The position numbers and the translations under genes are program-made. From Candidatus Liminaster caballi (lineage in GTDB: Bacteria > Bacteroidota > Bacteroidia > Bacteroidales > UBA3663), in contig JAGHUA010000042.1 in assembly GCA_018065085.1 (NCBI GenBank), positions 1-45,515 of the forward strand: DNA of 45,515 nucleotides. The letters are read 5' to 3'. The notes beneath the pieces are model-generated. The model was not told where the DNA came from. It saw only the letters and a program-made list of their open reading frames with translations, and did not search any database. Positions 1-8,860 of the stretch are shown one piece after another. Numbering within the stretch: position 1 is the first letter of the stretch; every line of letters begins with the position of its first letter.

Positions 1-104
1 TTCCTACTCTCCCGCTTTGGCAGTACCATCGGCGTTACAAGGTTTAACTTCTCTGTTCGGAATGGTAAGAGGTGGAGCCCTTGTGCTATAACGGCCTTAC
101 TATC
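1..104 (-). rRNA. rrf: 5S ribosomal RNA (3' end cut by window edge)
   Basis: Read on the minus strand, this stretch contains the conserved 5S core: CTCCACCTCTTACC, CCGAACAGAGAAGTTAA, CGCCGATGGTACTGC and GGGAGAGTAGG. The 5' end is placed near 104 by analogy and is uncertain by several bases. The last few 3' bases lie outside the window. It sits downstream of three tRNAs, with no 23S gene between them and valS, so it is not in the usual 16S-23S-5S position here. Confidence 0.9.
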
Positions 105-119
105 GTTATAAAAACCATG

Positions 120-190
120 TTGCCCAACCAGGATTCGAACCCAGACTAAGAGAACCAGAATCTCGCGTGCTACCATTACACCATTGGGCA
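120..190 (-). tRNA. tRNA-Gln (anticodon CTG)
   Basis: The minus strand folds as a cloverleaf: acceptor TGCCCAA pairs with TTGGGCA, the D arm contains TAATGGTAGCA, the anticodon loop is TTCTGGT (CTG at 34-36), and the T arm contains GGTTCGAATCC. The 3' CCA is not encoded. It is the third tRNA of a tRNA-5S operon. The anticodon was read by hand from a 7-base loop with one weak outer stem pair. Confidence 0.9.
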
Positions 191-217
191 GGACTTGAAG
201 CTAATCAAGTTTATGTG

Positions 218-289
<72 letters not shown>

Positions 290-300
290 AACAAAAAAAG

Positions 301-375
<75 letters not shown>

Positions 376-394
376 TGTTTTTGTTTTGCGGATG

Positions 395-426
395 CAAAGA
401 TAGCATACTTTCAGAATAGTTCCAAA
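395..426 (-). promoter_or_regulatory. Promoter of the tRNA-5S operon
   Basis: On the minus strand there is a -33 TTTG (423-426), a 20 bp spacer and a -7 TATCTTTG (395-402). This matches the Bacteroidetes primary sigma pattern TTTG-N19/20-TAnnTTTG. The -7 box lies about 20 bp upstream of tRNA-Ala. Confidence 0.8.
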
Positions 427-469
427 TTATTTCCTCTGTTTTTATATATGCTTCTCAATGAAGAGCCAA

Positions 470-513
470 AATATGGCGTATTTGACAAATGAAACTGTCA
501 AATACGCCATATT
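470..513 (-). terminator. Terminator hairpin downstream of valS
   Basis: A perfect 18 bp inverted repeat, AATATGGCGTATTTGACA at 470-487 and its complement at 496-513, encloses an 8-base loop. It lies just after the valS stop codon and separates valS from the tRNA operon promoter. The flank on the minus strand is only weakly T-rich, so it may act as a stabilising 3' end as well as a terminator. Confidence 0.75.
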
Positions 514-532
514 AATATTTAATAATTGTGAT

Positions 533-3202
533 TTATGCCTTCAAAGCAGCGATAGACTCACGTATTGTAGCAATCTTGCTTTCTGCATCAGCCTGCTTCT
601 TGCGTTCGTTATCGACCACAGCGGCAGGAGCACCATTGACGAACTTCTCGTTAGAGAGTTTCTTCATTACACTCTGGAGGAAGCCCTCATAGTATTTCAG
701 ATCAGCTTCGAGCTTTGCCAGCTCCTCCTCCACATTGATACTGCCTGCAAGAGGAACGGCATACTCTGTAGTTCCGACAAGGAACGAAGCACAGATGCCA
801 GACTTCTCTGTCACCACGGTTATTGCCGATGTATTGGCCGACTTAGTGATGATGCAAGAAAGCGACTCAAGCGGATTCTGACCTACGACCTGAAGTTCTA
901 CGGCCTCCTTTGGCGACATCTGCTTCTGTGCACGGATGGTACGAATGCCGGCGATGACCTCCTTGACCGCCTCAAAGTCAGAGACAAGCTTCAGCTCGGC
1001 ATCAGAGAGCGCCTCATACTTAGGAAGTGTCTCGAACATGATGCTTTCGCCATCCTTGCGTTCGGTGATGTTCTGCCAAAGAGCCTCAGTAATGAATGGC
1101 ATGAATGGATGGAGCATCTTGAGCAATGTATCGAAATACGAAATGGTCTTATCGTATGTAACGCGGTCGATAGGCTGACCGTATGCAGGTTTAACAAGTT
1201 CGAGATACCAAGCAGAGAACTCATCCCAGAAGAGCTTATAGACAAGCATCAAAGCCTCAGAGAGACGATACTGCTTGAACTGTTCCTGAAGGTCGAAGCC
1301 CACCTGCTTGAGTTTGGCGTCGAACCACTCACAAGCAGTTTTGGCTGCCTCTGGCTGAGCAACATCAGCAACCTGCCAACCCTGAACGAGACGGAATGAG
1401 TTCCAAATCTTATTGTTGAAGTTACGACCCTGTTCGCAGAGCGAGTCATCAAAGAGGATATCATTACCGGCTGGTGCCGAGAGCATCATACCCATACGTA
1501 CGCCATCGGCACCGAAACGGGCGATGAGGTCGAGCGGATCAGGCGAGTTGCCAAGCGACTTAGACATCTTGCGACCAAGCTTATCGCGCACAATACCTGT
1601 GAAATATACGTGCTTGAATGGCATCTGCTTCTTATATTCATAGCCAGCCATAATCATGCGGGCCACCCAGAAGAAGATAATATCCGGACCTGTAACGAGA
1701 TCAGCAGTCGGATAGTAATAGTTGATCTCCTCGTTGTCTGGATTCTCGATGCCATCGAACAGAGAGATTGGCCACAACCATGAAGAGAACCAAGTGTCGA
1801 GAGCGCCCTCATCCTGAACAAGAGTCTTGCCAGGAGCTTTTGCCTGTGCCTCTTCGAGTGTTGGAGCCACGATAATCTTATCCTCAGGGTAAGACTCCTG
1901 TCCTACCTGCTTAAGGAGCTCTGCATCGTAATATGCCGGGATGCGATGACCCCACCAAAGCTGACGCGAAATACACCAGTCCTTGATATTCTCAAGCCAG
2001 TTGCGATATGTGCTCTTATACTTGGCAGGATAGAACTGGATGTCATCGTTCATTACAGGTGGAAGTGCAATGTCTGCAAAATGCTGCATACGGATGAACC
2101 ACTGCAGTGAGAGACGCGGTTCGATAGGCACATTGGTACGCTCAGAATAGCCCACCTTATTATCATAGTCCTCCTCTTTCTCAAGGAGACCGGCATTCTT
2201 AAGGTCGAGAGCAATCTGCTTACGGCAGTCGAAACGATCCATGCCCTGATAAACCTGGCAGTTCGACTGAATTTCCGGTTCGAGACAGGTGATATCGACA
2301 TGGGCATCAGGTGTGAAGATATCGTATGTAGGCAGATTATGAGTCTGTCCGAGCATATAGTCGTTGGCATCATGTGCTGGTGTAACCTTCAGACAGCCAG
2401 TACCGAAACCGATCTCAACATAGCGATCCTCAATGACAGGGATAACACGGCCAACGATAGGCACGATAAGATGCTTGCCCTTGAGCCACTGGTTCTTCTC
2501 CTCCTTGGGATTGATGCAGACTGCCACGTCACCAAAGATTGTTTCTGGACGGGTTGTTGCAACGATGGCATACTTGCCAGGCTCTTCTGCCACCATATAC
2601 TTAAGGTAGTAGAACTTTGAGTGTTCATCGTGATAAATAACCTCCTCATCTGAAAGGGCGGTCTGTCGCTCTGGATCCCAGTTGACCATGCGGAGTCCGC
2701 GATAGATAAGACCCTTCTCATAAAGGTCGCAGAACACCTTGATGACGGCACGCGAACGAACCTCATCCATTGTGAACGATGTGCGATCCCAGTCGCATGA
2801 GCAGCCAAGCTTACGCAACTGCTTGAGAATTATTCCACCATGCTCGTCAGTCCAGTCCCATGCATGCTTGAGGAACTGATCGCGAGTCAGGTCAGACTTG
2901 TTGATGCCCTGTTCCTTCAGGCGCTTGATAACCTTGGCCTCAGTAGCGATGGATGCGTGGTCAGTGCCAGGTACCCAGCAGGCATTCTTGCCTTCCATAC
3001 GGGCTCGACGCACAAGGATATCCTGAATTGTCTCGTTCAAGACATGGCCCATGTGAAGCACACCGGTTACGTTTGGCGGTGGGATGACCACGGTGTATGC
3101 CTCACGTCCGTCTGGCTTCGAACTGAAAGCCTTATGTTCTGTCCAATACTGATACCACTTATCCTCGACTTCTGCCGGATTATATTGAGTTGCTAATTCC
3201 AT
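533..3202 (-). CDS. valS: Valine--tRNA ligase
   Basis: Class I aminoacyl-tRNA synthetase that charges tRNA-Val with valine in the cytoplasm and edits misactivated threonine. At 889 residues it has normal ValRS length. Visible signatures are the HIGH-type HMGH at 50-53 in the context [13 protein letters not shown], the editing-domain motif [11 protein letters not shown] at about 215-225, TPAHDANDY at about 274-282, and KMSKS at 545-549. The C-terminus is charged and helical, as expected for the ValRS coiled-coil arm. The start is the first ATG of the open frame, beginning [17 protein letters not shown], the usual ValRS N-terminus. The DUF349 gene lies 74 bp upstream on the same strand with no terminator visible between them, so co-transcription is possible. 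Confidence 0.97.
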   Translation of the reverse strand: MELATQYNPAEVEDKWYQYWTEHKAFSSKPDGREAYTVVIPPPNVTGVLHMGHVLNETIQDILVRRARMEGKNACWVPGTDHASIATEAKVIKRLKEQGINKSDLTRDQFLKHAWDWTDEHGGIILKQLRKLGCSCDWDRTSFTMDEVRSRAVIKVFCDLYEKGLIYRGLRMVNWDPERQTALSDEEVIYHDEHSKFYYLKYMVAEEPGKYAIVATTRPETIFGDVAVCINPKEEKNQWLKGKHLIVPIVGRVIPVIEDRYVEIGFGTGCLKVTPAHDANDYMLGQTHNLPTYDIFTPDAHVDITCLEPEIQSNCQVYQGMDRFDCRKQIALDLKNAGLLEKEEDYDNKVGYSERTNVPIEPRLSLQWFIRMQHFADIALPPVMNDDIQFYPAKYKSTYRNWLENIKDWCISRQLWWGHRIPAYYDAELLKQVGQESYPEDKIIVAPTLEEAQAKAPGKTLVQDEGALDTWFSSWLWPISLFDGIENPDNEEINYYYPTADLVTGPDIIFFWVARMIMAGYEYKKQMPFKHVYFTGIVRDKLGRKMSKSLGNSPDPLDLIARFGADGVRMGMMLSAPAGNDILFDDSLCEQGRNFNNKIWNSFRLVQGWQVADVAQPEAAKTACEWFDAKLKQVGFDLQEQFKQYRLSEALMLVYKLFWDEFSAWYLELVKPAYGQPIDRVTYDKTISYFDTLLKMLHPFMPFITEALWQNITERKDGESIMFETLPKYEALSDAELKLVSDFEAVKEVIAGIRTIRAQKQMSPKEAVELQVVGQNPLESLSCIITKSANTSAITVVTEKSGICASFLVGTTEYAVPLAGSINVEEELAKLEADLKYYEGFLQSVMKKLSNEKFVNGAPAAVVDNERKKQADAESKIATIRESIAALKA

Positions 3203-3276
3203 TGAAAAAAAATTTATAGAGTATTTGAGGTGAATGAAAGAATAGTGAAGATTGTTTCGCTACTCTCCGTCCACTC

Positions 3277-4995
3277 TTATTCACATAGATTGATCTTGGC
3301 AATGATCTCCTCGATTTCAGTCTGGAGTTCATGCTTCTTACGCTCCATCAGGGCAACCATACCATTGCCGCCCTTACTCTTGGCACTAAGGAAACCAAGG
3401 TTGTTCTCGTATGTCTTGAGATCCGTCTGGAGACGCTCAAGCTGACGCTGGAGGCGCTGACGCTCGGTTTCGACCTTCTGCTTGCCTTCCGAAGCCATGG
3501 TCTTGACACGCTCCTTATAGTTATTGAGGCGAGCCTTCTGACCCTTCATATCGAGTTTATCGAAGAAAAGATCCACGAGTTCCTTGTATGCAGCATAGAG
3601 CTTGTCCTTCTCCTTGAATGGCACATGACCAACTGCATTCCATTCAGCCATAAGATCACGCACCTGCTGTGGTTCTGCACTGGCAAGGTCATCGGCGAGG
3701 GCCTTGAGACGATCAATGACTGACTGCTTCTTCTCAAGGTTGGCAGTCTCCTCGGCACGTTCACCGCCCACTGCCTTCTCCTTGGCAGCAAAGAACACAT
3801 CGCATGCGCCACGGAAACGCTCCCAAACCTGGTTGCTCATCTTGCGAGGCACAGGACCGATGGTCTTCCATTCCTTCTGCATATTGACAAGCAGGTCTGA
3901 TGTCTTGCGCCACTCTGTGCTATCCTTCAAAGCCTCTGCCTTTTCGCAAAGAGCTACCTTCTTCTCAAGGTTGGCATTCTGCTCATCACGAATCGAACGG
4001 AAGAAATCAGCCTTTGCCTTGAAGAAGGCGTCACAAGCCTGACGGAAACGCTCGAACAACTGGTTATTGACCTTACGGTTGGCAAATCCGAGCTTACGCC
4101 ATTCCTCCTGTGCAGCAAGTACGGCAGCGGTCTGAGCCTCCCAATCCTTGACACTGGTTATGGCATTAAGGTCGATGGCTTCGATACGCTCACAGATTTC
4201 AGTCTTACCCTGCTCGTTGGCAGTCTCCACAGCCTTGATAGCCTCGAAATGATCCTGATGACGCTTGTTGATTACAGTCGAAGCAGCCTTAAAACGAGCC
4301 CAAATTTCCTCGCGCAATGCAGGAGCGACAGGTCCGAGACCCTTCCATTCCTCATGGAGTTCCTGAAGGCGACGGAAAGCAGGGATGATATCCTCAGCCT
4401 CGCCAAGTTTCTCGGTCTCCTCACAGATTTCGGTCTTACGGTCGAGGTTCTTCTTGAAATCGTAGTCACGAAGTTCCTTGTTGATCTTAAGAGCATCGTA
4501 GAACTGTTCACAGAGCATGTTGTACTGCTTCCAAAGAGTATTTACCTCCTGAGCATCGACAGTGCCTACCTCCTTGAATTCCTTTTGGAGTTCAACGAAA
4601 CGGTTGTACTGCTGACCGACGCCCTCAGCATCCTGAGCAATGGCAATCATCTCTTTGAGAATAGACTGTTTCTTTTCGAGGTTCTCAGCCATTTCCTTAT
4701 TGCGGGCCTCGACAACGGCTGCACGCACTTCCTTCTGGATGTTGAGCAGTTCGCGAAGACGTGGCTCCAGTTCGTCTGGCTTAGACTCATAGGATGCAGC
4801 ATCGCCATCACCTTCGAGGAGCGCCTTAAGTTCGGCATCAACCTCCTGCTGACGGAGCTTGTAGTAAAGCATCTTGAGGTAAGTGATCTCGCCCTTAGCC
4901 TCGTCTGAAGTCTCGTTTACAATCTCGGCCAGACGGTCGATAATCTCCTGACGGTTGGCGTAGATTTTCTTTTCAGTTTCAATAACTTCTGCCAT
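3277..4995 (-). CDS. DUF349 repeat protein
   Basis: Cytoplasmic protein of 572 residues, highly charged and almost entirely helical. It contains about five DUF349-type units, each with a core like EWKxxGPVPRK...W.RFR.ACD.FF; examples are LHEEWKGLGPVAPALR, AQEEWRKLGFANRKVN, MQKEWKTIGPVPRKMS and LMAEWNAVGHVPFKEK. The last about 90 residues look like coiled coil. There is no signal peptide or membrane segment. The molecular role of DUF349 proteins is not established, so none is assigned. A -7-like TATCTTTG lies at 5039-5046 upstream. It is the likely first gene of a DUF349-valS transcript. Confidence 0.9.
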   Translation of the reverse strand: MAEVIETEKKIYANRQEIIDRLAEIVNETSDEAKGEITYLKMLYYKLRQQEVDAELKALLEGDGDAASYESKPDELEPRLRELLNIQKEVRAAVVEARNKEMAENLEKKQSILKEMIAIAQDAEGVGQQYNRFVELQKEFKEVGTVDAQEVNTLWKQYNMLCEQFYDALKINKELRDYDFKKNLDRKTEICEETEKLGEAEDIIPAFRRLQELHEEWKGLGPVAPALREEIWARFKAASTVINKRHQDHFEAIKAVETANEQGKTEICERIEAIDLNAITSVKDWEAQTAAVLAAQEEWRKLGFANRKVNNQLFERFRQACDAFFKAKADFFRSIRDEQNANLEKKVALCEKAEALKDSTEWRKTSDLLVNMQKEWKTIGPVPRKMSNQVWERFRGACDVFFAAKEKAVGGERAEETANLEKKQSVIDRLKALADDLASAEPQQVRDLMAEWNAVGHVPFKEKDKLYAAYKELVDLFFDKLDMKGQKARLNNYKERVKTMASEGKQKVETERQRLQRQLERLQTDLKTYENNLGFLSAKSKGGNGMVALMERKKHELQTEIEEIIAKINLCE

Positions 4996-5038
4996 ATAGT
5001 AGTTTTAATTTGATTTTGCTGATGTAAATAAATGTGCG

Positions 5039-5046
5039 CAAAGATA
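5039..5046 (-). promoter_or_regulatory. -7 element upstream of the DUF349 gene
   Basis: TATCTTTG followed by GCGC on the minus strand, 44 bp upstream of the DUF349 start codon. No TTTG is seen at the expected -33 spacing, so only the -7 box is supported. Confidence 0.45.
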
Positions 5047-5123
5047 ATAATTTACGCGATTGGTTGGTTCTTTTTTTAGGCAAAACCGACCCACAACTGC
5101 CTATAAGTGGGCAAATTGCAACC

Positions 5124-5837
5124 TCACTCTGTCAGTTTCAGTTCGTTGACGACGTGAATGGTGTGCACGCTTGCCAATGCTGCGGTCTCTGTTCGGAGAC
5201 GTTGCTCGCCGAGACTGACGGGCACATAGCCATGTTCAATGGCCAATGCCACCTCCTCCTGGCTGAAATCTCCCTCTGGTCCGATGAGCACACGAACCGC
5301 AGCTCCAGCCTTGATCTCATGCGAGAGCAGTTTACGCGGTTCATCCTTCATGCAATGAGCGATGAACTTCTGTCCGTCGAACGGTTCGCAGATAAATGTC
5401 TTAATGTCGGTCATCTCATCAATCTGAGGAACCGTCGCTTTCAGGCTCTGCTTCATCGCAGACACCGCAATCTTGCGGATTCGCTCTGTCTTGAGTTCCT
5501 TACGTTCTGAGAATCGGCACTTGAGAGGAGTGAAACGGTCGAGACCCATTTCCGTGGCCTTCTCGACGAACCACTCTATACGGTCAAGGTTCTTGGTCGG
5601 CGCCACTGCGAGATGTACTCCATACGCCCAATGCTGCTCAGCTTCTACGGACTTGACCTGAAGGGCGCAATGCTTTGGATGAGCCGCTGCGATGACGCAG
5701 TTATAGAACGAACCGCAGCCATCGACGACCGTTATTTCGTCACCTTCCTGATGACGGAGAACACGCACTGCGTGCCCTGAATCCTCTTCCGAGAGCTCAG
5801 GACACGCAGCGATATCCGGTGAATAGAAAATTATCAT
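5124..5837 (-). CDS. rsmE: 16S rRNA (uracil(1498)-N(3))-methyltransferase
   Basis: SPOUT-class methyltransferase that methylates N3 of U1498 in 16S rRNA using S-adenosylmethionine. The protein has 237 residues, normal for the family. The N-terminal PUA-like domain covers about residues 1-70 (SGHAVRVLRHQEGD at about 20-33). The trefoil-knot domain follows, with VEKATEMG at 91-98, IGPEGDFSQEEV at 185-196 and LGEQRLRTETA at 209-219, which are the cofactor-binding knot motifs. The start lies 3 bp after the stop of the nucleoside transporter gene, so the two are almost certainly co-transcribed. Nothing is missing from the catalytic region. Confidence 0.95.
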   Translation of the reverse strand: MIIFYSPDIAACPELSEEDSGHAVRVLRHQEGDEITVVDGCGSFYNCVIAAAHPKHCALQVKSVEAEQHWAYGVHLAVAPTKNLDRIEWFVEKATEMGLDRFTPLKCRFSERKELKTERIRKIAVSAMKQSLKATVPQIDEMTDIKTFICEPFDGQKFIAHCMKDEPRKLLSHEIKAGAAVRVLIGPEGDFSQEEVALAIEHGYVPVSLGEQRLRTETAALASVHTIHVVNELKLTE

Positions 5838-5840
5838 AGA

Positions 5841-7109
5841 TTAGTTTTCACGTACATGCTTGTACTTGAAAAGAATTGCAAAAAGAATAGCAACGACAAG
5901 CGCGTAAGCGGCAAAGATGTACCAGCTCTCACGCCAGCCATCAATCTGCTGAGAGGCCGTAAGACCATCAGCATACACATTCGCATTGATAACAAGCTTT
6001 GCCCCGAGCGAACCGAGAGTGGCGCCCAAACCATTTGTCATCACCATGAACAGACCCTGTGCCGATGAACGCATTGCAGTGTCCACCTCCTTATCGACAA
6101 ATAATGAGCCCGACACATTGAAGAAGTCAAAGGCAACACCATAGACGATGCAGCTGAGGATGAAGAGCCACACATAACCGCTTGGATCGCCAAGACCGAA
6201 GAATCCGAATCGGCCTACCCATGCCAGCATAGCGATGAGCATCACAATCTTAATGCCATAGCGCTTAAGGAAGAATGGGATGAGCAGAATGCAGAGTGTC
6301 TCACTGACCTGCGAAAGTGAAATCAGGAAGGTGGAGTTCTGAGCGAAATATGCATCAGCATACTCTGGCAAACTGGCAAATGACTGAATAAACGGATTGG
6401 CATAGCCGTTAGTGATCTGAAGACTCACGCCGAGCAGGAACGAGAAGATGAAGAACAGAGCCATCTTCTTCTCCTTGAACAGAGCAAACGCCTTGAGACC
6501 GAGAGCCTCGACAAGAGATTGTTTGTTGTCGCTCTTTCCGACTGGGCACTGTGGCAGAGTCAGAGCATAGATTGCCATGACAAAGCTCATTGTAGCGGAT
6601 GTGGCCATCTGCATGGCGGTATTCTGGAAACCTGTAAAATTAACGAACCACATTGTGGCGATGAAGCCTACAGTACCGAACACACGGATTGGAGGGAATG
6701 CCTTGACAGTATCAAGTCCAGCCTTATCAAGTGCTGTGTATGCCACAGAGTTGCTCAATGCCAGTGTAGGCATATAGAAAGCAACGCTGAGCGAATAATA
6801 AAGGAAGAGCATCGTTCCGTCAGGAGTTCCCTCGCCTGCCGAAATACCAGTCCATGCCGCGAGACCCATAAATAGGGCAGCCATGAAATGGCAGAATGAA
6901 AGCAGACGCTGAGCCTGAACCCATCGATCGGCAATGATGCCCATGATGGCAGGCATAAAGATCGATACAACACCCTGAATGGCGTAGTAATTACCGATAT
7001 CTGTGCCAAGACCAACTCGTGCAAGATATGCACCGAGTGAAGTAAGATATGCGCCCCAGGCAGCAAACTCAAGGAAGTTCATTACGATGAGGCGCAGTTT
7101 CATATTCAT
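5841..7109 (-). CDS. MFS nucleoside:H+ symporter family transporter
   Basis: Inner-membrane permease of 422 residues with about 12 hydrophobic segments. The N-terminus (NFLEFAAWGAYLTSLGAYL, then GIIADRWVQAQR) and the loop between the halves match the NupG/XapB nucleoside:proton symporter family. The C-terminal half has YGVAFDFFNVSGSLFVD and SSAQGLFMVMTNGLGATLGS, also typical of this family. Import of nucleosides is the likely role, but the actual substrate cannot be read from the sequence. Met1 or Met3 could be the start. It sits 51 bp downstream of the DUF4301 gene and 3 bp upstream of rsmE, in a three-gene transcript. Confidence 0.88.
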   Translation of the reverse strand: MNMKLRLIVMNFLEFAAWGAYLTSLGAYLARVGLGTDIGNYYAIQGVVSIFMPAIMGIIADRWVQAQRLLSFCHFMAALFMGLAAWTGISAGEGTPDGTMLFLYYSLSVAFYMPTLALSNSVAYTALDKAGLDTVKAFPPIRVFGTVGFIATMWFVNFTGFQNTAMQMATSATMSFVMAIYALTLPQCPVGKSDNKQSLVEALGLKAFALFKEKKMALFFIFSFLLGVSLQITNGYANPFIQSFASLPEYADAYFAQNSTFLISLSQVSETLCILLIPFFLKRYGIKIVMLIAMLAWVGRFGFFGLGDPSGYVWLFILSCIVYGVAFDFFNVSGSLFVDKEVDTAMRSSAQGLFMVMTNGLGATLGSLGAKLVINANVYADGLTASQQIDGWRESWYIFAAYALVVAILFAILFKYKHVREN

Positions 7110-7160
7110 AGTAGGATAATAGAATAAATGTACAAACGTTAAGCAAAAACGACAGCAGAA

Positions 7161-8681
7161 TTACTGATGCTGTGGACGAAGCAGGTCGTTGACGGTCTTA
7201 ACCGGGTTGAAGGTCTCCATAGGCACCTCAACAAAGACGGTATTCCAGTCAGACATAGCGCCGTTCCAAAGACCTGGGAGCTCAAGAGCCTTGAGTTCGC
7301 GGCCGTTCTTCGACTTGAACGAAATGAAACCAGTCTGATGATCGACGTGCTTGAGCAGGTCGAATGACTTTCCGTTCTTATCACGTACGGCGCATACAAG
7401 GTCAACCGGGTTGAAGTGAGAACCCTGCTTGAACATTGCGACAGCCTCTGGGTCATTCATATCGATCTGTGAAGACTCAAGAATCTGATCCTGGTACGTG
7501 CCATCCTGGCTCTGTGCGATGAAAGGACCACCGCCTGGCTCACCTGCGTTGCGAACCATACCGCAGACACGGAGAGGACGATTGAGCTTCTGCTTGATAT
7601 AGATGGCAAGCTCGGTATCGTCAAGGTTCTTTGTCTCTGGATTCTTGACATAGAGGCTCTTCTGAAGGAAATAGAGCATATCGATAAGCTGCTCGTGAGT
7701 GTACTTACCGCCCTCAAGGAGCTGCAGGTAGCTGAAAATCTTCTGCTGGAGGCTTACGAGCACACCGCCGATGATCTGCTTGTACTTCACGGTGACAGGC
7801 TTCATGCCATCAGGCACTACGTTGTCGATGTTCTTAACAAAGATGACATCGGCATCCTGCTCGTTAAGGTTCTCGATCAATGCGCCGTGACCGCCTGGAC
7901 GGAACAGGAGCTGACCCTTCTCATCGCGGAATGGGGTGTTATCCATAGCGGCAGCCATTGTGTCGGTCGATGCCTTCTGGACAGAGAATGAGATATGGTA
8001 CTTAACACCGAAACGCTTCTCATACGAAGCCTGCTTCTCAGATACGAGCTGCTGGAAGAATGGAAGATGCTCTGGGCTGACGGTGAAATGGAGATTAACC
8101 TGACCCTCGCCGTTGGCAGCATAGAGTGCGCCCTCAACAAGATGCTCCTCGAAAGCCTTGCGAACGCTGTCGGCAGAACGGTGGAATGTAAGCAAGCCTT
8201 TTGGAAGATTGCCATAGTTCAGGCCCTTTTCAAGAAGGAGGTTCTCGACAACGGCCTTGTACTGACCAGTAGCAACGAGTGTCTGGATATCCTTACCTTC
8301 ATTCTTCTTGCACTTCTCATCGAGTTCGGCATAGAAAGCGAACTTTTCGATCTCAGCGAAGAACTTCTTTTCGAAATCCGTAGTAGGAACATTGTAGTCA
8401 GCCGAGATGAACTCAAACATATTCTTGAACATACGGCTGGCAGCACCTGAAGCTGGCACGAACTTCAAAATCTGCTTGTTTGCAGCGAGGTACTTGGTCC
8501 ACAAATCCTGATAATAGGTTGCAGCATCTTCGTCAATCGACATAATTCCGTAATCAAGTGAAGCAGCACTTTTCAGTTTAAGATAAGGGAAACCCTTTGC
8601 AAATGATTCAAGCTGGCTCTGCGCTTTCTCCACACTGATGCCACGCTTGGCCAAAACTTCAAGGTCTTGTTGTGTAAACAT
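7161..8681 (-). CDS. DUF4301 family protein
   Basis: Cytoplasmic protein of 506 residues with no signal peptide or membrane segment. It matches the Bacteroidetes DUF4301 family by its N-terminus (LAKRGISVEKAQSQLESF), the FVPASGAASRMFKNM segment at about 74-88, GLLTFHRSADSVRKAFEEHL, FRPGGHGALIENLNEQDADV and CGMVRNAGEPGGGPFIAQ. The GASRMFK and PGGHGAL motifs suggest a nucleotidyl- or sugar-phosphate-binding fold, but that is inference and no activity is assigned. It is the first gene of a DUF4301-transporter-rsmE transcript and is divergent from relA. Confidence 0.85.
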   Translation of the reverse strand: MFTQQDLEVLAKRGISVEKAQSQLESFAKGFPYLKLKSAASLDYGIMSIDEDAATYYQDLWTKYLAANKQILKFVPASGAASRMFKNMFEFISADYNVPTTDFEKKFFAEIEKFAFYAELDEKCKKNEGKDIQTLVATGQYKAVVENLLLEKGLNYGNLPKGLLTFHRSADSVRKAFEEHLVEGALYAANGEGQVNLHFTVSPEHLPFFQQLVSEKQASYEKRFGVKYHISFSVQKASTDTMAAAMDNTPFRDEKGQLLFRPGGHGALIENLNEQDADVIFVKNIDNVVPDGMKPVTVKYKQIIGGVLVSLQQKIFSYLQLLEGGKYTHEQLIDMLYFLQKSLYVKNPETKNLDDTELAIYIKQKLNRPLRVCGMVRNAGEPGGGPFIAQSQDGTYQDQILESSQIDMNDPEAVAMFKQGSHFNPVDLVCAVRDKNGKSFDLLKHVDHQTGFISFKSKNGRELKALELPGLWNGAMSDWNTVFVEVPMETFNPVKTVNDLLRPQHQ

Positions 8682-8721
8682 AGTAATATATTTAAAATGT
8701 GTAATAAAATTGTATTTTTTT

Positions 8722-8729
8722 CAAAGTTA
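8722..8729 (-). promoter_or_regulatory. -7 element for the DUF4301 transcript
   Basis: TAACTTTG on the minus strand, 41 bp upstream of the DUF4301 start codon. No good -33 at the usual distance; the surrounding sequence is A/T-rich. Confidence 0.45.
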
Positions 8730-8795
8730 GTGTTAATTTGTGGGCAAAAATATAGTTTTTTTCGATATGTTGTACCATTGTATTCAAAAAAAATC

Positions 8796-8803
8796 TATAT
8801 TTG
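8796..8803 (+). promoter_or_regulatory. -7 element for relA
   Basis: TATATTTG on the plus strand, 58 bp upstream of the relA start codon, in the 179 bp divergent region shared with the DUF4301 gene. No clear -33 TTTG at 19-20 bp. Confidence 0.45.
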
Positions 8804-8860
8804 CCGTGTTTTTTATTGCGAATGGCCGAAATAAAGGTCAAATAATGACAAAAACAGACG

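Noticed and set aside
458-1399. Open frame opposite the 3' end of valS
   Set aside because: It runs through the terminator hairpin and the valS C-terminus, with no ribosome-binding site or domain.
3203-3276. T-box or other leader upstream of valS
   Set aside because: No T-box motif, specifier stem or antiterminator is visible, and T-boxes are not expected in this phylum.
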